Shown: positions 24,808 to 32,283 of the stretch, one piece after another
Layout: the number at the start of each line of letters is the position of its first letter
Numbering within the stretch: the first letter of the stretch is position 1
From: Lentimicrobiaceae bacterium
GTDB taxonomy: Bacteria > Bacteroidota > Bacteroidia > Bacteroidales > F082
Assembly: GCA_015061295.1 (NCBI GenBank)
Contig: SUWU01000023.1
Coordinates: 1 to 32,283 of the forward strand
Direction: 5' to 3'
Length of the DNA: 32,283 nucleotides
Translations under genes and position numbers: made by a program
The notes under the pieces: model-generated
Seen by the model: only the letters and a program-made list of their open reading frames with translations
Databases searched by the model: none
What the model was told of the DNA's origin: nothing

Positions 24808-25884
24808 ATGAGTCGCGGTTTTGTCAAAGAAGGTGATCAGGAAGAAGTTCCGATGGTGTTGCCGAGAGCTTTTTTGCCATCGGGGACTCCTAATTACGTC
24901 ACGCCGGAAGGTTTGAAAAAACTTCAGGACGAGATGGAAACACTTAAAAAAGAATGGACAGACGCAGGCTCTAATTATGTGATCAAAAACTATTTAGATG
25001 CAAAGATGCGACTTTTGTCAGAACGCATCAACAGTGCAGTCTTGATTGATAATACCAAAACCAATCCCGATGTTGTCAGTTTCGGAATGTATGTTAAGTA
25101 CAACGACAAAGTCATTCGTATTGTCGGCGTTGACGAAGCCGATGCCTCAAAAGGTTTGATTTCGTTTGTTTCGCCGATAGCCAAAGCATTGATAGGGAAG
25201 AAGAAAGGCGATAAGTTTGAGATTAAGGTGCCGAAAGGAACGGAAATTGTTGAGATTTTTGAAATAAGTCAACAAGTCAACGAGACGATAAGTCTACAAG
25301 TCACCGAGTCACTAAGTCGCCAAGTCACCGAGTCACTAAGTCACCAAGTCACCGAGTCTCTAAGTCGCCAAGTCACCGAGTCACTAAGTCGCCAAGTCAC
25401 CGAGTCTCTAAGTCACCAAGAAAGTAAGACAAAAACTTCTGAGTCAGCGTTAGATTTGGTATCAAAGTCAATGTCAGTGTCAATGTCAGTGTCATTGTCA
25501 AAGTCATCGTCAATGACAGAGTTTCTTCCTCTTGTAAACGAGCAAGGTAACATTGTAGGGCGAGCGCTTTATTTTGAGATTCATAACGGTAATAAGGTCT
25601 TGCATCCGGCGGTACATCTCTTAATTTATAACACTAAGAAAGAAATCGTGGCGAAATATTGGTGGCATGTCGCTTTTGGTGAAACAGCCGAGAAGACCTT
25701 GAAACACAAACTCAAAGAAATGGAATCTCAAACCATAAAACCAAAATTCAAGAAACAATACATTCGCGAAGACAAGAACGAGAAAGAGCTTGTTTCGGTT
25801 TTCACCGCAGTTTGTGATGGTGAGATACATTCGTTGCAATACGATAAAGATTACGATAAGATTTTTGAGAAAAGCGTTGTCTAG
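24808..25884 (+). CDS. GreA-like / degenerate Nudix-like fusion protein
   Basis: A 358-residue protein with three parts. Residues 1-154 match the GreA/GreB-like family of Bacteroidota: MSRGFVKEGDQEEVP start, coiled coil about 31-80, then an FKBP-like C-terminal domain (FGMYVKYNDKVIRIVGVDEAD, ISFVSPIAKALIGKKKGDKFEI). The acidic tip DLSEN of true GreA is not evident, so RNA-cleavage stimulation is doubtful. Residues 155-236 are a low-complexity linker: repeated QVTESLSR/QVTESLSH units, then Ser-x pairs. Residues 237-350 resemble Nudix hydrolases (EFLPLVNEQGNIVGRA, HNGNKVLHPAVHLLIYN, EKELVSVFTAVCDGEI). The Nudix box, however, is degenerate: Glu292 remains, but the R-E pair is His300-Lys301, the second Glu of E-E is Met305 and the Gly is Ser307. 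About 15 residues before the box are also missing. Hydrolase activity is therefore unlikely. It may be a scaffold or a decaying fusion. Confidence 0.8.
   Translation: MSRGFVKEGDQEEVPMVLPRAFLPSGTPNYVTPEGLKKLQDEMETLKKEWTDAGSNYVIKNYLDAKMRLLSERINSAVLIDNTKTNPDVVSFGMYVKYNDKVIRIVGVDEADASKGLISFVSPIAKALIGKKKGDKFEIKVPKGTEIVEIFEISQQVNETISLQVTESLSRQVTESLSHQVTESLSRQVTESLSRQVTESLSHQESKTKTSESALDLVSKSMSVSMSVSLSKSSSMTEFLPLVNEQGNIVGRALYFEIHNGNKVLHPAVHLLIYNTKKEIVAKYWWHVAFGETAEKTLKHKLKEMESQTIKPKFKKQYIREDKNEKELVSVFTAVCDGEIHSLQYDKDYDKIFEKSVV
25265..25416 (+). repeat. 19-unit octamer array inside the GreA-like gene
   Basis: Nineteen uninterrupted 8-nt units (CAAGTCAC, CGAGTCAC, TAAGTCGC and variants) follow the consensus YRAGWYNC. 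From the fifth unit they occur in a strict order of three, giving a 24-nt super-period that keeps frame and reads as the 8-residue repeat QVTESLSR/H. The consensus is that of the array at 24737-24800. Confidence 0.95.
25462..25515 (+). repeat. TCANNG hexamer array inside the GreA-like gene
   Basis: Nine tandem hexamers (TCAATG, TCAGTG, TCATTG, TCAAAG, TCATCG) encode the Ser-x run at residues 219-236. The unit and strand orientation match the arrays at 2118-2227 and 21956-21997. Confidence 0.9.
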
Positions 25885-25993
25885 ATTGTAATTAACAATG
25901 GATGGTGAGTAGTCGTTTGTAATGAACTGCATTTATTAGACTGCATCTTCACTTTACTTTTTATCATGGCTTTTCCCAAACAAAATTAAGCTT

Positions 25994-26018
25994 TTAACAT
26001 TTTTAAAGTAAATGTTAA
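25994..26018. other. AT-rich inverted repeat upstream of hsdR
   Basis: TTAACATTT (25994-26002) and AAATGTTAA (26010-26018) form a perfect 9-bp inverted repeat with a 7-nt spacer, 11 nt upstream of the hsdR -7 box. It could be an operator overlapping the promoter or a weak terminator of the preceding gene. Confidence 0.4.
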
Positions 26019-26029
26019 TTTATTTTAAC

Positions 26030-26037
26030 TATTTTTG
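26030..26037 (+). promoter_or_regulatory. -7 box for the hsd operon
   Basis: TATTTTTG matches TAnnTTTG, its last base 43 nt before the hsdR start codon. No clear -33 element is present; the inverted repeat occupies that position. Confidence 0.5.
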
Positions 26038-26079
26038 AACACTCAATTATTATGTCATTTAAAATAATAAAGTAAGCGT

Positions 26080-28932
26080 ATGACAATCCAGAGTGAAGCA
26101 GCATTAGAAGAGGGTTTAATTAAAACTCTTGTTGGAAATAGTTATGAGCGTGTAATAATCAGAGAGGAAGAGAATTTACGTGAAAATTTCAAGCGACAAT
26201 TAGAGAAGCATAATCGTAGAGAATTGGAAGTTAATGGTCGCACTGGTTTTACGGATGCCGAGTTTGACCGCATTTTGTTACATTTGGAAGGTGGCACTCG
26301 TTTCGAAAAGGCTAAGAAACTCCGTGATTTGTATACGTTGCAAACTGATGATGGAAAGAATATCTGGGTGGAGTTCCTCAATACGAAGAAGTGGTGTCAG
26401 AACGAATTTCAGGTAGCTAACCAGATAACTGTTGAAGGTCGTAAGAAGTGTCGTTATGATGTTACGATTCTCGTCAACGGTTTGCCTCTCGTTCAGATTG
26501 AATTGAAGAAACGTGGCGTAGAATTGAAGCAGGCTTACAATCAGGTTCAACGTTATCATAAGACTTCATTTCATGGTTTGTTCGACTATATTCAGATCTT
26601 CGTGATTTCTAATGGTGTCAATACACGCTACTTCGCCAATAATCCCAATGGTGGATATAAGTTTACATTCAATTGGACAGACAAAGATAATAAGCCGTTT
26701 AATGAATTAAATCTCTTCGCCAACTTCTTCTTCGATAAATGTACTCTTGGTAAAATTATCAGTAAATATATTGTACTTCACGAAGGAGAAAAATCGTTGA
26801 TGGTACTACGTCCATATCAGTATTATGCTGTAGAAGAGATTCTCAATCGTGTAGAAAATACAAACAAGAATGGTTATGTATGGCATACCACTGGTGCAGG
26901 TAAAACGTTAACATCGTTCAAGGCAGCACAACTTGTTTCAGAAATTGATGGTATCGACAAAGTTATCTTTGTTGTTGATAGACATGACTTAGATACTCAA
27001 ACTAAAAGTGAATACGATGCTTTTGAGCCTAATGCTGTTGATAGTACTGATAATACAGGGCAGTTAATCGCTCGGTTAAGTGGAGATCCAGGTTTGCTGT
27101 CGAAATTTAACATAAAAACAAATTCCAAGATAACTATAACTACCATTCAAAAGTTGAATTGTGCAGTTACAAAAGATTATTACAACAAACATCTCCAAGA
27201 TGTACGAAATAAAAAGGTAATCATGATTTTTGACGAGTGTCATCGTAGTCATTTTGGAGATTGTCATAAGAACATCGTGGGCTTTTTCAAAAACCTCCAG
27301 ATATTTGGTTTTACAGGTACGCCTATTTTTGCAGAAAACGCAAAGCAGGAACATACGACAGCGGAAGTGTTCGGAGAGTGTCTTCATAAATATATGATTA
27401 AAGATGCTATCGCAGACGAGAATGTACTGGGCTTCTTGGTAGAATATTATGAAGGTCGTAAAGATGTTGACATGGAAGCAGAATGCCGAATGACTGAGAT
27501 CGCACAATTTATTCTCAACAATTATAACAAATCCACATTCGATGGTGACTTCAATGCTCTGTTTGCCATACAGTCTGTGCCGATGTTATTGAAATACTAT
27601 AAGATATTCAAATCTCTCAATCCTAAGATTAAAATTGGTGCCATATTCTCGTATTCTGCAAATGCAAGTCAAGACGACGAACTTACGGGAATGAACCAAG
27701 GATTTGTCGATGATAAAGTTACATCCGACGAATTACAGATGGTTATTGACGATTACAACGAAATGTTTGGCACTGCCTTTTCGACTGATAATTTCGGCGC
27801 ATACTACGACGATCTCAACGAGAGAATGAAGAAACGTAAAAAGGATATGGAACCACTCGATCTTTTGTTAGTCGTCGGTATGTTCCTTACAGGTTTTGAC
27901 GCTAAGAAACTTAATACATTATATGTAGATAAAAATCTTGAGTATCATGGATTGTTACAGGCATTCAGTCGTACTAATCGTGTCTTGAATGAGAAAAAAA
28001 GATTTGGAAAAATAGTTTGTTTCAGAGATTTAAAAACAAAAGTCGATGATTCTATACGGTTATTTAGTAACAATGAACCTAATGAATATATCGTCCGTGA
28101 ACCATACGAGAAGGTAAGGAAAGAACTTAATATTAAGATGATTGAATTTCTTGAGAAATATCCGAAGCCATCTTGTATCGACCAGCTGAAGAGTGAATAT
28201 GACAAAAAGAACTTTATTTTAGCTTTCAGAGAGATTATCAGAGGTAAGATTGAAGTTCAGATCTATGAAGATTATAACGCAGATGATCCATACTTCATAA
28301 TGTCGGAACAAGAATACATGGATTTCCGCAGCAAATATCTTGATATAACTATAGGTGTAATAGATAAACCTTCCGAACAAGTAAAAGGTGCGGAAGAATC
28401 TTCAACAGAATACGGAGATGTAGAACTTGATGATATAGATTTTTGTTTGGAACTTTTACACAGTGATGTTATTAATGTCGCTTATATCCTTGCCTTGATC
28501 GAAGATTTAAATCCAGATGCTGATGATTATGAACAGAAACGCCAGAATATCTTGGATACAATGATAAAAGATGCTGCAATGCGTAATAAAACAAAACTTA
28601 TTGACGGTTTCATCAAGCATAATGTCGACAACGACAAATCAGGTTTTCAACGTGCAAAGGCTGATGGCTCTGTTGATTTGGAGTCACGTTTGAAAGAATA
28701 TGTTACAGAAGAAAAGAATAAAGCTGTCGCAGAACTTGCAAAGGATGAAGAACTCAATGAAGAATCACTCGTAGAATTTCTTCGTGAATACGATTATCTG
28801 CAACGTGAAAAAATTGAAATAATACAGGAAGCTATTAAACAGAAAAAAGTAGGTCTTATCGAAAGACGAAATATTTTTAAACGAGTAATGGCAAAACTAC
28901 GTACCATTATCGATACATTTAATTGGAATTAA
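26080..28932 (+). CDS. hsdR: Type I restriction enzyme, R (motor/nuclease) subunit
   Basis: A 950-residue HsdR. The N-terminal PD-(D/E)xK nuclease domain has Asp127 in RYDVTI and Glu141/Lys143 in IELKK, followed by the QAYNQVQRY motif typical of type I enzymes. The SF2 helicase motor has Walker A TTGAGKT (270-276), DECH (385-388), FTGTP (411-415) and a second RecA domain with LLLVVGMFLTGFDAKKLNTLYVDK and LLQAFSRTNRV (motifs V and VI). The C-terminal part is helical and charged, for binding the methylase complex. HsdR translocates and cuts unmethylated DNA when bound to HsdM2S. All catalytic residues look intact. It is first in hsdR-hsdM-hsdS, 13 nt before hsdM. Confidence 0.96.
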   Translation: MTIQSEAALEEGLIKTLVGNSYERVIIREEENLRENFKRQLEKHNRRELEVNGRTGFTDAEFDRILLHLEGGTRFEKAKKLRDLYTLQTDDGKNIWVEFLNTKKWCQNEFQVANQITVEGRKKCRYDVTILVNGLPLVQIELKKRGVELKQAYNQVQRYHKTSFHGLFDYIQIFVISNGVNTRYFANNPNGGYKFTFNWTDKDNKPFNELNLFANFFFDKCTLGKIISKYIVLHEGEKSLMVLRPYQYYAVEEILNRVENTNKNGYVWHTTGAGKTLTSFKAAQLVSEIDGIDKVIFVVDRHDLDTQTKSEYDAFEPNAVDSTDNTGQLIARLSGDPGLLSKFNIKTNSKITITTIQKLNCAVTKDYYNKHLQDVRNKKVIMIFDECHRSHFGDCHKNIVGFFKNLQIFGFTGTPIFAENAKQEHTTAEVFGECLHKYMIKDAIADENVLGFLVEYYEGRKDVDMEAECRMTEIAQFILNNYNKSTFDGDFNALFAIQSVPMLLKYYKIFKSLNPKIKIGAIFSYSANASQDDELTGMNQGFVDDKVTSDELQMVIDDYNEMFGTAFSTDNFGAYYDDLNERMKKRKKDMEPLDLLLVVGMFLTGFDAKKLNTLYVDKNLEYHGLLQAFSRTNRVLNEKKRFGKIVCFRDLKTKVDDSIRLFSNNEPNEYIVREPYEKVRKELNIKMIEFLEKYPKPSCIDQLKSEYDKKNFILAFREIIRGKIEVQIYEDYNADDPYFIMSEQEYMDFRSKYLDITIGVIDKPSEQVKGAEESSTEYGDVELDDIDFCLELLHSDVINVAYILALIEDLNPDADDYEQKRQNILDTMIKDAAMRNKTKLIDGFIKHNVDNDKSGFQRAKADGSVDLESRLKEYVTEEKNKAVAELAKDEELNEESLVEFLREYDYLQREKIEIIQEAIKQKKVGLIERRNIFKRVMAKLRTIIDTFNWN

Positions 28933-28945
28933 AAAAATAGATAAA

Positions 28946-30489
<1,544 letters not shown>

Positions 30490-30490
<1 letters not shown>

Positions 30491-31713
30491 TGCGTATAAC
30501 TATGGCAACAGAAAATAACAATAAAAACCTCAATGTTCCGAATTTGAGATTCCCAGAGTTTAGTAAACCTTACTCTCAGACTACGATCTCAAAACTTGCA
30601 ACTATTGTGGGTGGTGGAACACCAGACACAACTATTCAAGAATATTGGAATGGTGGCATACAATGGTTTACTCCATCGGAAATTGGCAAGAATAAGTATG
30701 CGGATAAAAGTGAACGCACAATATCGCAAGAAGGGTTAAATAATTCAAGCGCAAAACTTCTTCCTATAAACACCATCCTTTTGAGTACTCGTGCCACAAT
30801 AGGAGAAAGCTCTATCGCAAAAGAGGAGTGTTGTACAAACCAAGGCTTTCAGTCTTTGATAGCAAATGAGGAAATCGTTTGTTATGAGTATTTGTATTAC
30901 CTTGTTGTAACCCTAACGAAAGAACTAATACGCAAATCGTGTGGCTCAACATTTTTAGAGATATCTGCCAATGAGGTAAGAAAAATCAAAACATTTATTC
31001 CTAATCTTGAAGAGCAGAGTAAAGTATCATCGCTTTTGTCTTTAATAGACGATCGCATTGCTACCCAAATTAAAATCATTGAGGACTTAAAGAAACTAAA
31101 GAGCGCGATTAGTAATAAACTATTTAGTCGCAAGGATCTTTTGGAAACAAGTATATCTCTGTCTGAAATAGCCACTCTCAAAAATGGGTATGCTTTCCAG
31201 AGTAGTACATATAATCCAGCTGGACACTATAAAATTATCACAATCGCTAATGTTTCTGGAGCACGATATATCGATACTAATAGTTGCAATAGTATAATCA
31301 ATATACCCAATGATATTCAAGAACATCAGATTCTAGGAGAAGGAGATATATTAATCTCACTAACTGGCAATGTAGGCAGGGTATCGCTATGTCTGGCAGG
31401 TAATTATCTCCTTAATCAAAGAGTCGGGCTCTTGCAACTGGCATTGGATGTAGATAGAGAATATGTCTATCAAGCATTGTCTTGCAAAAGATTTGAGCAA
31501 GCTATGATTGCGTGTGGACAAGGTGCAGCGCAAATGAATATTGGAAAAGGCGATATTGAGAATTACAGAATCCCATATTCATTCAATCAACACAACCTTA
31601 AGTTGATAGCCGCAACTTTAAACGCCTGCGATGACATCATAAGCGTAGAGACTAGCAAGCTGACCTCATTACAATTGCAGAAGCAATATCTTCTTGCCCA
31701 GATGTTCATATAA
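30490..31713 (+). CDS. hsdS: Type I specificity subunit HsdS
   Basis: A 407-residue HsdS with two target-recognition domains, each setting half of the bipartite DNA site. TRD1 (about 28-170) carries GGGTPDTTIQEYWNGGIQWF and ISANEVRKIKTFIPNL. The first conserved helical spacer (about 173-212) contains EEQSKVSSLLSLIDDRIATQ and LKKLKSAISNKLFSR. TRD2 (about 220-365) begins SLSEIATLKNGYAFQSS, and the second spacer ends in LQKQYLLAQMFI. The start codon overlaps the hsdM stop (TAATG); an alternative ATG at 30502 (MATEN) may be the true start. The gene is complete and ends tail-to-tail with a second, inverted hsdS fragment. Confidence 0.95.
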
Positions 31714-31722
31714 ACATCTGGG
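31697..31722. repeat. Inverted repeat at the junction of two hsdS genes
   Basis: CCCAGATGTT (31697-31706) and AACATCTGGG (31713-31722) are perfect 10-bp arms around CATATA. The symmetry continues outward with small shifts for about 10 more bp, because both hsdS genes end in the same residues, QYLL(A/S)QMFI. Both stop codons lie at the centre, and the two genes overlap tail-to-tail by 8 nt. It could also act as a bidirectional terminator. Confidence 0.85.
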
Positions 31723-32283
31723 ACAAGAGATACTGTTTAAGTGTTTGGTATAAGACAAGTAATTTGTCCTCATTTATTATTTTGCTACTTATAGCACTAA
31801 TTTGAGAAACAAACTGTTGTTGCTCATTTATTGACGGTAAAGCAATCTTAATATTGCAAAGACTATCATATGTTAGACAAAGCCTTACACTTCCCTCCAA
31901 TCGTTTGTACATCTCATGTTTAAAATACGATGTACTAAAAAAGTGTTCAAAATATTCAGGCAAAAGCATTGACATGGTATGAAAACACACATACATAGGA
32001 CTTACAATGCCGCATGAATAATTGTGTAATCGTGCTATTGAACCAACATTTATACGAGCAGGGTTGTACGCAAAGTCATTAGGGCGTACTATCTTGTAGT
32101 TTGATGTATCCTCACTTGCGATTTCTCTATCTTCAAATTGCTCGGATTGATTTACAAAACCATTCTTATTGCTGACGGATAATACTACTTTAATCTTTCC
32201 ATTTTTATTCCTCTGAGATAATTGTTCAATACAATCGCCAATAGAAACTAAACTATAATTTACAATAGCTGTATCGAAATGTA
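31706..32283 (-). CDS. hsdS: Inverted HsdS fragment (partial, runs off edge)
   Basis: The minus-strand frame stays open from the right edge of the window (first full codon at 32281) to a stop at 31706-31708, so at least 191 residues are present and the 5' part is missing. The visible part is a target-recognition domain: KIKVVLSVSNKNGFVNQS, then DTSNYKIVRPNDFAYNPARI, VGSIARLHNYSCGIVSPMY, a helix-rich dimer segment and the conserved end LKQYLLSQMFI. The recognition region differs from both domains of the forward hsdS, whereas the last residues are the same. I read it as a silent or alternative specificity cassette. Whether it has a start codon, promoter or a full first domain cannot be seen. 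Confidence 0.88.
   Translation of the reverse strand, partial: HFDTAIVNYSLVSIGDCIEQLSQRNKNGKIKVVLSVSNKNGFVNQSEQFEDREIASEDTSNYKIVRPNDFAYNPARINVGSIARLHNYSCGIVSPMYVCFHTMSMLLPEYFEHFFSTSYFKHEMYKRLEGSVRLCLTYDSLCNIKIALPSINEQQQFVSQISAISSKIINEDKLLVLYQTLKQYLLSQMFI

Noticed and set aside
24808..25884. Active Nudix hydrolase
   Set aside because: Most metal-binding residues of the Nudix box are replaced and the segment before it is shortened, so I describe the domain only as Nudix-like.

Overview
The window looks like a chromosomal segment of an uncultured, AT-rich member of the Bacteroidales (phylum Bacteroidota). The evidence is of several kinds: recurrent TAnnTTTG -7 promoter boxes of the Bacteroidota primary sigma factor; two secreted proteins with type IX secretion (T9SS) C-terminal sorting domains; family-typical proteins (DUF1573, DUF3078, DUF4293, Omp28-like, the Bacteroidota Mpl-type ligase, a Rho with a long charged N-terminal insert); and little sign of Shine-Dalgarno sequences. 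I cannot name a genus.

Layout. Positions 1-820 hold a minus-strand tRNA with a CAU anticodon (Met) and a DUF1573 secreted protein. Positions 880-9216 hold an aminotransferase, a NamZ/DUF1343 exo-muramidase-like protein, a LolC/E-like ABC permease, a small acidic orphan, XerD, an Omp28-like T9SS cargo and Mpl. Positions 9280-17103 are housekeeping: rho, DUF4293, a YfcE-type phosphoesterase, DUF3078, rlmB, rplS, trmD and a secreted subtilase. Positions 17175-20807 carry two tRNA-Leu genes, a glycosyltransferase/nitroreductase pair, a structured intergenic region that may encode a small RNA, and a GltS-like symporter. Positions 20867-25884 carry uvrA, an ECF sigma factor, a 64-residue orphan and an unusual GreA-like/Nudix-like fusion. 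Positions 26080 to the end are a type I restriction-modification operon (hsdR-hsdM-hsdS) with a second, inverted hsdS fragment running off the right edge, the arrangement typical of phase-variable specificity loci.

The most unusual signal is a set of short-period DNA arrays. Three fill intergenic gaps almost from stop codon to next gene (2085-2231, period 6; 9217-9279, period 8/7; 24732-24807, period 8). Each has an inverted copy of its own unit at one end, so each can fold into a hairpin. Related arrays also occur inside genes: a TCATYG hexamer array inserts 14 Asp/Asn residues between the two halves of UvrA, and the GreA-like gene contains 19 tandem octamers (YRAGWYNC) plus a TCANNG hexamer array. 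Those two arrays make a long Ser/Thr/Gln linker joining a GreA-like half to a Nudix-like half whose catalytic box is degenerate. The octamer inside this gene has the same consensus as the array just upstream of it. I read this as one class of repeat that grows in intergenic space and also enters reading frames.

Genes that plausibly work together: Mpl and the NamZ-like protein in peptidoglycan recycling; rplS, trmD and rlmB in ribosome and tRNA function; the Omp28-like protein and the subtilase as T9SS cargo; hsdR, hsdM and hsdS as one restriction system.
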